Below, piece by piece: positions 51,443-59,244 of a stretch of DNA of 64,000 nt (positions are counted from its first letter, which is position 1; each line of letters opens with the position of its first letter). Source of the stretch: Oscillospiraceae bacterium (GTDB lineage: Bacteria; Bacillota; Clostridia; Oscillospirales; Oscillospiraceae); NCBI GenBank assembly GCA_015067545.1, contig SVMG01000001.1, positions 248,001 to 312,000 of the forward strand, read 5' to 3'. Below the pieces are notes generated by a model. The model was given only the letters and a program-made list of their open reading frames with translations, was not told the origin of the DNA and did not search any database. The position numbers and the translations under genes were made by a program.

Positions 51443-51991
51443 ATGCTTATTTATGAAATTTTCGGTTCAATCGGTGTAATGACTATTTCATATTTCATCT
51501 CTGATATCACCGGTAACTACGCAAAGCAGTTTGACGAAGAGAAGAGCCATCGCTTCTGGGTTAAGCTGTTGGTAATAATCCATTTCATTTCAGCAGCGCT
51601 TTCTCTTTTCGTTGGTCTCATTATGCATTTTTATCTTGATCACAAAGAAGAATTATACCGTCGTTCCGCTGCCGAAAAACTTGGTGATGCCCAGCAGGAA
51701 TACATTTCAGAAATCTGTGATCTTAAAACTCACAATCTACACCTACAATCGCGCATTCGCTCTTTAGAAAATCAATTAGAAGAGAAGACTTATGAGAAAG
51801 GCCGCCATAGCGGATATATTTGTGGTTACGCTGTCGGCTTCGAAGATTGTATGGATGTCCTCGATCTACCAGCAGATCAAAAAATGGATATGTGCCGTAT
51901 GGCACGTATGAGTGGCGTTCACCGAATTAAAACACGCCCATCAGTATTCGATGGCGCTCCAGCTATAAATATTAATGGCATTTTGAAATAA
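51443..51991 (+). CDS. Membrane protein of the lysogeny module
   Basis: 182 residues. Two hydrophobic segments (about 3-22 and 42-65) are followed by a coiled coil (about 75-115, ISEICDLKTHNLHLQSRIRSLENQLEEK) and a cytoplasmic C-terminal part with Cys (GYICGYAVGFEDCMDVLDL). It is 20 bp downstream of the repressor, so it is expressed in the lysogen. Superinfection exclusion or another lysogenic conversion role is inferred; no family recognised. Confidence 0.6.
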   Translation: MLIYEIFGSIGVMTISYFISDITGNYAKQFDEEKSHRFWVKLLVIIHFISAALSLFVGLIMHFYLDHKEELYRRSAAEKLGDAQQEYISEICDLKTHNLHLQSRIRSLENQLEEKTYEKGRHSGYICGYAVGFEDCMDVLDLPADQKMDMCRMARMSGVHRIKTRPSVFDGAPAININGILK

Positions 51992-51994
51992 AAA

Positions 51995-52023
51995 ATCCCT
52001 CCCCGGCTCCTACCCCGGGAAGG
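51995..52023. other. GC-rich hairpin between the membrane protein and integrase genes
   Basis: TCCCT-CCCCGG pairs with CCGGG-A-AGGGA around CTCCTA. Read leftward it is followed by TTTTTT, so it looks like a leftward terminator; rightward there is no T run. Confidence 0.4.
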
Positions 52024-52054
52024 GACAACAGACAGCACCCACTCGAACCACCAA

Positions 52055-52091
52055 GGGGGTAGTCTATCCTTTTCTAGGATACCATACCCCC
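52055..52091. other. Hairpin before the integrase gene
   Basis: GGGGGTA ... TACCCCC forms the outer stem and TATCCT ... AGGATA the inner stem, separated by a 3 by 3 internal loop. It ends 13 bp before the AAGGAGG of the integrase gene and may affect its translation or mark a protein site. Confidence 0.45.
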
Positions 52092-52116
52092 TCCGAAAAA
52101 TCAAGGAGGAATAAAT

Positions 52117-53304
52117 ATGGCAAGAAAATCCGCAGCCGGAACCGGCACGATCCGTAAGAAGACCGTGACGCGTAACGGCAAAGAGTACCAGTTCTGGGAA
52201 GCCAGGTATACCGCCGGCTACGATCCGGGCACCGGCAAACAGATCCAGCGGTCAATCACCGGCAAGACCCAAAAGGAAGTGGCGCAGAAACTAAAAGCTG
52301 CCACCACCGCTATCGACGAGGGCACATACACCGCCCCCAGTAAAATGACAGTCGGCCAATGGCTGGATATTTGGACCGCCGAATATCTTGGTGCTGTAAA
52401 GCCCCGCACGGTAGACAGTTATAAAACCATTGTCAAAACTCACTTAAAGCCCGGCCTTGGCGCTATCAAACTGGAATCTCTGGCAGCACACACTATTCAG
52501 AATTTCTATAATGGTCTGTCGGCCGCCACCAAAGAACGGGAAGCACTTTCCCCAAAGAGTGTCAAAAATGTCCACGGCATCCTTCACAAGGCCATGGCGC
52601 AGGCCGTTGCAAACGGATACATCCGTTTCAATCCGACTGATCCCTGTGTGCTCCCTAAGATCATCAAAAAAGAAATTAAGCCTTTGGATGAAACACAGAT
52701 CTCAGCTTTTCTAAAAGCCATCAAAGGCCACCGTTTTGAGAATCTGTTCATGGTAACCATCTTTACCGGCATGCGTGAAAGTGAAGTGCTTGGATTGCAG
52801 TGGGACTGCGTAGATCTTACCAAAGGCAGAATCACAATAAACAAGCAGCTCCAAAAAATCCGGGGTTCTCGTGGAGAGTATACACTTGCGACTACCAAGA
52901 ACGGCAAGGGTCGTACCTTAGCCATCGCACCTTCGGTCGTTGCTACTCTGCAAAGAGTCAAGCGGCAACAATTGGAGAACCGTCTGCGATATGGTGAGTG
53001 CTGGGAGAACAGCGGATTCGTGTTTACCGATGAGCTAGGCCGCCACCTAAAGCACCAAACAGTATATCTGGACTTTAAGCAAATTATGGTTGAGATTGGC
53101 AGTCCGAATACCCGCTTCCACGATCTGCGCCATTCCTACGCCGTCGCAAGCATCAAATCCGGCGATGATATCAAAACCGTGCAGGAAAATCTAGGTCATG
53201 CCACAGCCGCCTTTACCTTGGATGTATATGGCCATGTAACCGAGCAAATGAAGCAGGCCAGCGCCGCCAGAATGGAGCAATTTATCCAGGCTGTAAACGC
53301 ATAA
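52117..53304 (+). CDS. int: Tyrosine-family site-specific integrase
   Basis: 395 residues. N-terminal arm-binding AP2-like domain (about 1-75), core-binding SAM-like domain (about 75-175), and catalytic domain with Arg220 (TGMRESEVLGL), His335-x-x-Arg338 (FHDLRHSYA), His361 (LGHAT) and nucleophile Tyr371 (LDVYGH). It integrates the phage into tRNA-Leu(CAG). It lies 115 bp from attR, and its stop codon lies inside the first arm-type repeat. Confidence 0.95.
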   Translation: MARKSAAGTGTIRKKTVTRNGKEYQFWEARYTAGYDPGTGKQIQRSITGKTQKEVAQKLKAATTAIDEGTYTAPSKMTVGQWLDIWTAEYLGAVKPRTVDSYKTIVKTHLKPGLGAIKLESLAAHTIQNFYNGLSAATKEREALSPKSVKNVHGILHKAMAQAVANGYIRFNPTDPCVLPKIIKKEIKPLDETQISAFLKAIKGHRFENLFMVTIFTGMRESEVLGLQWDCVDLTKGRITINKQLQKIRGSRGEYTLATTKNGKGRTLAIAPSVVATLQRVKRQQLENRLRYGECWENSGFVFTDELGRHLKHQTVYLDFKQIMVEIGSPNTRFHDLRHSYAVASIKSGDDIKTVQENLGHATAAFTLDVYGHVTEQMKQASAARMEQFIQAVNA

Positions 53305-53322
53305 GGGAAACAATAAGGGAAA
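53301..53322. other. Arm-type integrase sites, attR side (two direct repeats)
   Basis: ATAAGGGAAA at 53301-53310 and 53313-53322, the same pair and spacing as at 12503-12524. The first copy overlaps the integrase stop codon. Confidence 0.55.
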
Positions 53323-53384
53323 CACAATATCCCCTCTCCCCTACTTTCAAACATTCTACTGATAAAAATCGGCAATAAAACTGC

Positions 53385-53418
53385 AAAAACCCGGTATTCG
53401 AAACGAATACCGGGTTTT
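53385..53418. terminator. Phage-supplied bidirectional terminator next to attR
   Basis: Perfect 11-bp stem CCCGGTATTCG / CGAATACCGGG with loop AAA, flanked by A5 on the left and TTTT on the right. It ends integrase transcription and, read leftward, terminates tRNA-Leu, replacing the chromosomal terminator displaced to 12346-12372. Confidence 0.85.
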
Positions 53419-53419
53419 C

Positions 53420-53446
53420 TCTTTGGTGGGCGAGGCGGGACTTGAA
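53420..53446. other. attR, right copy of the 27-bp attachment core
   Basis: Identical to 12374-12400. It contains the tRNA-Leu 3' end, so the functional tRNA gene is at this side of the prophage. Confidence 0.92.
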
Positions 53447-53511
53447 CCCGCACGTCCGTAATGGACACTAGAACCTGAATCTAGCGAGTCTACCAATTCC
53501 ACCACTCGCCC
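53424..53511 (-). tRNA. tRNA-Leu(CAG), prophage attachment site
   Basis: 88 nt including encoded CCA. Acceptor stem GGGCGAG/CTCGCCC, D-loop GGTGGAATTGGTAGAC, anticodon stem CTAGA/TCTAG with loop TTCAGGT (anticodon CAG), long class II variable arm TGTCCATTACGGACG, T-arm GCGGGTTCAAGTCCCGC. The 3' part is restored by the phage att core. Confidence 0.96.
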
Positions 53512-53549
53512 AAATTGTTACGGAAGGACTGTTGCCCAACCGCCACGCT

Positions 53550-53578
53550 ATAATACCACGCGGCGCAAAATTTGTCAA
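53550..53578 (-). promoter_or_regulatory. Promoter of tRNA-Leu
   Basis: Leftward TTGACA (53578-53573), 17-bp spacer, TATTAT (53555-53550), 38 bp before the tRNA 5' end. Confidence 0.8.
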
Positions 53579-53608
53579 CACCTTTTTTCCGTTTTTTTGA
53601 AAAAGTTT

Positions 53609-53803
53609 TTAGTCCTTGTAATAGAGCATGCAGTGGCAGTAGCCCTTAAAATCCGGATCCTCGATCTGTGCACGAAATTCGGCGCAGATGCACTTATTCT
53701 CCTCTGTGCGCTGCAGACGGCAGGGACAATAACCGCCGGTGCGCTTTAAGCCTTCCTTGATCGATGCGACCATTTCTTTATCTTCGTTCAATCTGACAGC
53801 CAT
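53609..53803 (-). CDS. Ferredoxin-thioredoxin reductase catalytic-like small protein
   Basis: 64 residues with six Cys in GGYCPCRL, KCICAEF and KGYCHCMLYYKD, the CPC...CxC...CHC pattern of the FTR catalytic beta subunit around its 4Fe-4S cluster. It is shorter than plant FTR beta but common in Clostridia. It may reduce thioredoxins or other disulphides from ferredoxin. The start at 53803 has AGGAGG seven bases upstream. Confidence 0.8.
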   Translation of the reverse strand: MAVRLNEDKEMVASIKEGLKRTGGYCPCRLQRTEENKCICAEFRAQIEDPDFKGYCHCMLYYKD

Positions 53804-53879
53804 GCTCATGCCTCCTTTTTTCTTTATCATACCACATTTGTCAACCGAGGAAAAAGTTCTTCTCTTTTTCGCGTATCTC

Positions 53880-53888
53880 TGCTATAAT
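53880..53888 (+). promoter_or_regulatory. Extended minus 10 promoter before the YgiQ gene
   Basis: TGCTATAAT, an extended minus 10 element, 29 bp before the start codon with AGGAGG between. No good minus 35 box is seen. Confidence 0.55.
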
Positions 53889-53916
53889 GAAAAAAGCAAA
53901 TGCAGGAGGATGAACT

Positions 53917-55812
53917 ATGTCTTTTCTTCCCATCAACAAACAGGAAATGCTGGAACGCGGCTGGGAATGCTGTGATTTCGTGTATATCATCGGGGATGCG
54001 TATGTTGACCATCCCTCTTTCGGCCATGCCATCATCAGCAGGGTTTTGGAGCATCACGGCTACAGTGTGGGCATCATCTCCCAGCCGGACTGGAAAAATC
54101 CCAAATCTATCGACATTTTTGGTCGCCCGCGCCTTGGTTTTCTGGTGTCCGGCGGCAATATGGACTCCATGGTGAATCACTACTCCGTCACCAAACACAA
54201 GCGGAAAACTGACGCCTTCACCCCCGGCGGTGTGATGGGCAAGCGACCGGATTATGCCACCATCGTCTACTGCAATCTGATCCGTCAGCTTTACAAGGAT
54301 ATACCCATCCTCATTGGCGGTATTGAAGCCAGTCTGCGTCGTCTGGGTCATTACGACTACTGGTCTGAAAGCATGAAGCGGTCCATTTTGCTGGATTCTC
54401 AGGCCGATCTTCTTATGTACGGCATGGGCGAGAAGAGCATTCTGGAGATCGCAGATGCGCTCAATTCCGGGCTGGATATCAAGGATATTACGTATGTGGA
54501 CGGCACAGTATTCAAAACCGCCGAGGTTGATCAAAGCCTGCCCACCATTACCCTGCCCGCTTTTGACGAACTGAAATCCAATAAGCGCAAGTACGCTGAA
54601 TCCTTCAAGATTCAGTATGGTAACTGTGACCCCTTTACTGCCAAGCGGCTGGTTGAATCCTATGGCAAGGTGTCAGTGGTGCAAAATCTTCCTCAGAAGC
54701 CGCTGACGCAGGAGGAAATGGACGAGGTCTATTCCCTGCCCTACGAGCGTGCGTGGCATCCCAGCTACACCAAAGCAGGCGGCGTGCCCGCCATTGAAGA
54801 AGTAAAATTCAGCCTCACCAGCTGTCGCGGCTGCTTTGGTGCATGCTCCTTCTGCGCGCTGACTTTTCATCAAGGACGGATTATCCAGTCGAGAAGCCAC
54901 GAATCCATTTTGGCAGAGGCGGAAAAGATCGTCAAAGAAAAGGATTTCAAGGGCTATATCCACGATGTGGGCGGCCCGACTGCCAATTTCCGTGCACCTG
55001 CCTGCGAAAAGCAGCTGAGCAAGGGTGCATGCGGTGGTCGTCAATGCCTGTTCCCCACGCCCTGCAAAAACATGAAGGCTGACCATTCCGATTATGTTTC
55101 GCTTCTGCGGAAGCTGCGAAAGATCGAAGGTGTCAAAAAAGTTTTTGTGCGCAGTGGCATCCGCTTTGACTATCTGCTGGCAGACAAGAAGGATACCTTC
55201 TTCAAGGAGCTTGTGCAGTATCATATTTCCGGACAGCTGAAGGTCGCCCCGGAGCATGTTTCCGATGCGGTGCTGAACCGGATGGGCAAGCCCAAAAACG
55301 CGGTTTACAACCGCTTTGTGGAAAAATACTACGCCCTGAACAAGCAGTACGGGATGAATCAGTTCCTTGTGCCCTACCTCATGTCCAGCCATCCCGGCTC
55401 TACCATGAAAGAGGCTGTGGAGCTGGCGGAGTACATCCGGGACATGGGCTACAATCCGGAGCAGGTACAGGACTTCTACCCCACCCCCTCTACGCTCTCC
55501 ACAGTCATGTATTATACAGGGCTTGACCCCCGTACAATGGAAAAGGTGTACGTGCCCACCGATCCCCACGAAAAGGCCATGCAGCGTGCGCTGATCCAGT
55601 ATCGCAATCCGAAAAACTATTATCTGGTCCGGGAAGCACTGATCAAGGCTCATCGCGAAGACCTGATTGGCTCCGGGCCGAAGTGTCTGATCCGAGCGAT
55701 CCCGCCCAAGGCTGGCGGCTATTCAGCTGCCAAGGGTAAGCCACCCGTAAAGAAAGCTCCAGCACCGCGAAAGCCCGCACCCAAGGGCAGAAAAACATCC
55801 AGGAAACGATAA
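53917..55812 (+). CDS. YgiQ family radical SAM protein
   Basis: 631 residues. N-terminal [28 protein letters not shown] is the YgiQ/UPF0313 signature. The radical SAM Cys-x3-Cys-x2-Cys is in [19 protein letters not shown] near residues 307-314, with a basic Lys/Pro-rich C-terminal tail (about 600-631). The reaction is unknown; methylthiolation or RNA modification has been suggested for relatives. It is a single-gene unit with its own promoter. Confidence 0.9.
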   Translation: MSFLPINKQEMLERGWECCDFVYIIGDAYVDHPSFGHAIISRVLEHHGYSVGIISQPDWKNPKSIDIFGRPRLGFLVSGGNMDSMVNHYSVTKHKRKTDAFTPGGVMGKRPDYATIVYCNLIRQLYKDIPILIGGIEASLRRLGHYDYWSESMKRSILLDSQADLLMYGMGEKSILEIADALNSGLDIKDITYVDGTVFKTAEVDQSLPTITLPAFDELKSNKRKYAESFKIQYGNCDPFTAKRLVESYGKVSVVQNLPQKPLTQEEMDEVYSLPYERAWHPSYTKAGGVPAIEEVKFSLTSCRGCFGACSFCALTFHQGRIIQSRSHESILAEAEKIVKEKDFKGYIHDVGGPTANFRAPACEKQLSKGACGGRQCLFPTPCKNMKADHSDYVSLLRKLRKIEGVKKVFVRSGIRFDYLLADKKDTFFKELVQYHISGQLKVAPEHVSDAVLNRMGKPKNAVYNRFVEKYYALNKQYGMNQFLVPYLMSSHPGSTMKEAVELAEYIRDMGYNPEQVQDFYPTPSTLSTVMYYTGLDPRTMEKVYVPTDPHEKAMQRALIQYRNPKNYYLVREALIKAHREDLIGSGPKCLIRAIPPKAGGYSAAKGKPPVKKAPAPRKPAPKGRKTSRKR

Positions 55813-55875
55813 CAGTTCTGTCTGCGTTTTTGCCGCATAGAATGTTCCATACATCTGAAATTTTGAGGTGGTACT

Positions 55876-56487
55876 ATGGAACATATCGTCAATCAAATCA
55901 CGGTTCGGGGGCAACTGGTAGACTTGCCGGAATTCTCCCATGAAAATCACGGAAAGCGGTTTTACCGCTTTTATCTGGACATTCCACGGCTGTCCGGGAA
56001 TTCCGACTGTTTGCCTGTGGTGGTGGAGGAACGGATCCTGGACACCGTTGATCTGTCCGGAGGCAGCATGCTTACCGTCACAGGTCAGATCCGATCCCAC
56101 AACACACGCACAGGCGGCAGCCGCCATTTGCTGATCTTCATTTTTGCATTGACCATCGTGGCAGAGGATGGCGAGCCCTGCAATGACGTGATCCTCGAGG
56201 GCCCGATCTGTAAAGAACCGATCTATCGCCGTACGCCTCTGGGACGGGAGATCTGCGATGCCATGCTGGCTGTTCCCCGGAGCTTCCGCCGGGCGGATTA
56301 CCTGCCCTGCATCTTTTGGGGTCGCACAGCAGAGGATATATCCGTCTGTCACACCGGGGATCGCATCCGTATTATCGGAAGACTCCAAAGCCGTACTTAC
56401 ATCAAGCGCACCGAAGAAGGGCAAAAAGAGCGTGTTGCCTACGAAATTTCTGCGCTAACCGCCCAAATACTGGAACAGGAAATGTAA
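55876..56487 (+). CDS. Tandem OB-fold single-stranded DNA-binding protein
   Basis: 203 residues with two SSB-like domains: NQITVRGQLVDLPEFSHENHGKRFYRFYLDIPRLSG (about 5-95) and NDVILEGPICKEPIYRRTPLGREICDAMLAVPRSF...DYLPCIFWGRTAEDI (about 98-200). Unlike housekeeping SSB it has no acidic tail. Two fused OB folds of this type occur in Clostridia as SSB paralogues. It converges with feoB, overlapping it by 33 bp. Confidence 0.75.
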   Translation: MEHIVNQITVRGQLVDLPEFSHENHGKRFYRFYLDIPRLSGNSDCLPVVVEERILDTVDLSGGSMLTVTGQIRSHNTRTGGSRHLLIFIFALTIVAEDGEPCNDVILEGPICKEPIYRRTPLGREICDAMLAVPRSFRRADYLPCIFWGRTAEDISVCHTGDRIRIIGRLQSRTYIKRTEEGQKERVAYEISALTAQILEQEM

Positions 56488-58221
56488 CACAATACAGATC
56501 ACCACACCCACAGCGGTTGGCAGGAGCACTGCCACCGCTGTTTTTTTGTTGCTGAGGGTCTCTTTTTGTATGGTCAATATGGTAGTGGCGCAGGGCCAAT
56601 GGAACAGCGTGAAGATCATGGTGCACAAAAGTGTCTCCAACGACCATCCCGAAAGCACGGAAGAAACATCGCCAGTTCCCACGCCCTGCAAGGTGGTCGC
56701 ACCTGTCATGGTCATCAAAATCACTGGAATCAGCAATTCATTGGCAGGCAGTGACAGCACGAAGCCTAAGACAATGATGCCGTTCATACCCAGGAGTATT
56801 CCGACAGGATCGAGGATATCCCCAAGCAGCTGCAGCCATCCGAATCTTGCGAAGATCCACAGCAGGACACCTGCCGGTGCAGCTACCTTCAGTGCCCGAC
56901 CTGCAATGCGCAAAGTTCTGTCCAATAAAGAGCGCACCAATATTTGTCCGATCCGCGGTCTGCGCAGGGGCGGGATCTCCATGAGAAAGTGGCTGCACGT
57001 ATGCTTCAACGCAGTCTTGCTCAACACACCTGAGGTGGCCATCGCACCCAATACGCCAATGATCACACAACCGCCCACGGCCAGTGGTGCCCATTTTCCA
57101 AACGCCAAACCGGAAAGCAGGATGAGCGTTGGAAACCTTCCGTTACAGGGGATCATGGCGTTGGTGAGAATGGCAAGCAGCCGTTCCCTGGGAGATTGGA
57201 TGATACGGCAGCCGGTAACGCCCACCGCATTGCAGCCCAGACCCATGCACATGGTCAACGCCTGTTTGCCGCAGCCGCCACAGCGGCGCATTCCCCCATC
57301 CAGCAAAAACGCCATGCGGGGCAAATACCCCACATCCTCCAGCAACGAAAACAGCGGAAAGAAGATGGCCATGGGCGGCAGCATCACGCTGATCACCCGG
57401 GCAGAGGTGGCATATGCTCCGTCCAGCAGGATGCCTCGCAGCCAGTCCGGCAGCCAGTACAGCCAATGCTGCAGTAAATCATACACGCTGTTCAGCAGCT
57501 GTTCCAGCATTTGAGACGGAACATTAGCCCCGGAGATCGTCAGCCAGATCAGCACCATCAAAAGCCCCAGCAGAATACCCACGCCCCAGGTGCGGCTGAC
57601 CAAAATGCGGTCTACCTTCAGTCGCCAGGTCTGCTGCTTATCCTCTGTTTTGCGGACGCATTGCCGCGCAATATGCTCCGCCTCAGCAACTGTATCTTCT
57701 TCCAATAAAAGCGGCATATGGGATTGTGGCCGTTGGGACAAAATGCTTAGAAGATCATCCATGCTCTTTTTTCGTCCTGCAGCCATGCATATGACCGGCG
57801 CACCTACCAGTTCCGACAATTTCTTCTCGTCAATGGCAATGCCCATCCGTTCTGCCTCGTCCATCAAACTGACGCACAATATAAAATTCGGTGTCAGCGC
57901 GCGAACCTGCAGGGCGAGGATCAGGCTTCGCTCCAGTGCCGTACCATCACATACCGCTACCGTCCAGTCAGCCTTTCCGGAGGTGATATATTCTGCAGCG
58001 ATTTCCTCTTCCTCACTGCCGCCGCTGAGGGCATACGTTCCGGGAAGGTCCACAAATTCAAAAACAGTATCTCCTTTTATCATTGACCCCGTGGCAACGC
58101 CCACCGTTTTTCCCGGCCAGTTGCCGGTATGCTGCCGCAAGCCCGTCAAGGCATTGAATAATGTACTTTTTCCCACATTGGGATTTCCGGCAAGCGCCAC
58201 GGTTACCTTCCGCATTTCCAA
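56455..58221 (-). CDS. feoB: Ferrous iron transporter FeoB
   Basis: 588 residues. GTPase: G1 GNPNVGKS (12-19), G3 DLPG, G4-like segment near 118-120, GDI helices; then membrane gate domains with GxxPC/NC-type motifs (MGLGCNAVGVTG, NAMIPCNGRFPTL) and further helices to the C-terminus. It imports Fe2+ across the membrane. Shorter than E. coli FeoB (773). The 3' end carries the terminator of the convergent OB-fold gene. FeoA lies upstream with a 19-bp overlap. Confidence 0.93.
   Translation of the reverse strand: MEMRKVTVALAGNPNVGKSTLFNALTGLRQHTGNWPGKTVGVATGSMIKGDTVFEFVDLPGTYALSGGSEEEEIAAEYITSGKADWTVAVCDGTALERSLILALQVRALTPNFILCVSLMDEAERMGIAIDEKKLSELVGAPVICMAAGRKKSMDDLLSILSQRPQSHMPLLLEEDTVAEAEHIARQCVRKTEDKQQTWRLKVDRILVSRTWGVGILLGLLMVLIWLTISGANVPSQMLEQLLNSVYDLLQHWLYWLPDWLRGILLDGAYATSARVISVMLPPMAIFFPLFSLLEDVGYLPRMAFLLDGGMRRCGGCGKQALTMCMGLGCNAVGVTGCRIIQSPRERLLAILTNAMIPCNGRFPTLILLSGLAFGKWAPLAVGGCVIIGVLGAMATSGVLSKTALKHTCSHFLMEIPPLRRPRIGQILVRSLLDRTLRIAGRALKVAAPAGVLLWIFARFGWLQLLGDILDPVGILLGMNGIIVLGFVLSLPANELLIPVILMTMTGATTLQGVGTGDVSSVLSGWSLETLLCTMIFTLFHWPCATTILTIQKETLSNKKTAVAVLLPTAVGVVICIVLHFLFQYLGG
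56510..56547 (+). terminator. Rightward terminator inside the feoB 3' coding region
   Basis: ACAGCGGT-TGGCAG ... CTGCC-ACCGCTGT followed by TTTTTTT, 23 bp after the stop of the OB-fold gene. It is encoded within the opposite-strand feoB C-terminus. Confidence 0.8.
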
Positions 58222-58442
58222 CTCACAAGCACCCCCTTCAGATCCCTGGTTCGCAATGCGATCACAGTACCGCGAAATTCCAATGCTGTAACACCTTTGT
58301 CCGGACTTCGATACCGGGCGATCACTTTTGTTCCCGGCACAAGTCCAAAATCCCGCAGGCGGCGGCTCAGCTCCGGCTTACAGCTAAGCTGCAAAACGGT
58401 CGCAGGTATCCCCTGTGGCAGTCGATCCAACGTAACCTCCAT
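58203..58442 (-). CDS. feoA: FeoA-like SH3-domain protein
   Basis: 79 residues, MEVTLDRLPQGIPATVLQL ... RRLRDFGLVPGTKVIARYRSPDKGVTALEFRGTVIALRTRDLKGVLV, a FeoA SH3-like barrel. FeoA supports FeoB activity at the membrane. The ATG at 58442 has GGAGGG six bases away; a nearer ATG abuts it directly. Overlaps feoB by 19 bp. Confidence 0.85.
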   Translation of the reverse strand: MEVTLDRLPQGIPATVLQLSCKPELSRRLRDFGLVPGTKVIARYRSPDKGVTALEFRGTVIALRTRDLKGVLVSWKCGR

Positions 58443-58556
58443 AGCCATCCCTCCAATTTCATAGTCCATCATATCCCCGGCCACCACGGATTGTGCAAAA
58501 AAATCTTTTCATTTTCCAGAGTTTATGGTAGAATGTTGGCGATAGGAGTGAGTATT

Positions 58557-59189
58557 ATGGAAGAAAAGGTAAATTCCATTATTGAAAAATTAAAGGATCG
58601 TTATCCCGATCCCACCTGCGCGCTGCATTATAAAAAGGACTATGAGCTTCTTATCTCTGTACGGCTTGCAGCGCAATGCACAGATGCCCGGGTGAATCTC
58701 ATCACCCCCGCATTATTTTCCAAATATCCCACATTGGAAGCTTTTGCAAATGCAGACATTGCTGATGTGGAGCGCATGGTGCATTCCTGCGGCTTTTACA
58801 AGCACAAGGCGAGAGATATCGTTCTGGCCTGTCAAATGCTGATTTCTGAGTATAACGGCAAAGTACCCGACACCATGGAGCAGCTGCTACGCATCCCCGG
58901 CGTGGGCCGCAAGACTGCCAATCTGCTTCTGGGCGACCTTTACGGCGTTCCCGGCAGTACCGTGTGCGATACCCACTGTATCCGCATCACCGGTCGGCTT
59001 GGTCTGACCGACGGTACTAAAGACCCGGAAAAGTGTGAACAGCAATTACGAAAAGTCCTGCCCCCGGAGGAAAGCTCCGATTTCTGCCATCGCATCGTAT
59101 GGTTTGGGCGTGAGGTCTGCACCGCCAGAAGCCCCAAATGCGGTGAATGCCCGTTAAGCATTTGGTGTAAAGAAGTGGGCGGTCAATAA
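58557..59189 (+). CDS. nth: Endonuclease III (DNA glycosylase/AP lyase)
   Basis: 210 residues. HhH motif LLRIPGVGRKTANLLL with catalytic Lys119, Asp138 in VCDTHCIRI, and the FeS loop C-x6-C-x2-C-x5-C near the C-terminus (CTARSPKCGECPLSIWC). It removes oxidised pyrimidines and nicks abasic sites. The start at 58557 follows TAGGAGTGAG. The longer open frame from 58161 overlaps feoA and is a shadow. Confidence 0.95.
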   Translation: MEEKVNSIIEKLKDRYPDPTCALHYKKDYELLISVRLAAQCTDARVNLITPALFSKYPTLEAFANADIADVERMVHSCGFYKHKARDIVLACQMLISEYNGKVPDTMEQLLRIPGVGRKTANLLLGDLYGVPGSTVCDTHCIRITGRLGLTDGTKDPEKCEQQLRKVLPPEESSDFCHRIVWFGREVCTARSPKCGECPLSIWCKEVGGQ

Positions 59190-59202
59190 TCCCAGCATTT
59201 TA

Positions 59203-59237
59203 CCCCCCTTGTCCGCATAGAGTGTGGACAAGGGGGG
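59203..59237. terminator. Hairpin ending nth and covering the SpoVB-like ribosome site
   Basis: Perfect 12-bp stem CCCCCCTTGTCC / GGACAAGGGGGG with an 11-nt loop. The right arm contains the AAGGGGGG Shine-Dalgarno sequence of the next gene (TTG at 59245), so the hairpin can both pause transcription and block translation. Confidence 0.7.
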
Positions 59238-59244
59238 ATCTTCT

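Larger units (their letters stand above)
12374..53446. mobile_element. Podovirus-like prophage of about 41 kb in tRNA-Leu
   Basis: Bounded by 27-bp direct repeats, with a tyrosine integrase next to attR, a LexA/CI-like repressor, divergent early promoter, terminase, portal, scaffold, capsid and lysis genes. No tape-measure, tube or sheath gene is seen, pointing to a short-tailed virion. All modules appear open and undamaged, so it may be inducible. No polymerase, helicase or primase gene is recognisable. Confidence 0.93.

Noticed and set aside
58161..58556. N-terminal extension of endonuclease III
   Set aside because: The extension is antisense to feoB and feoA; the ATG at 58557 has a ribosome site and matches the family start.
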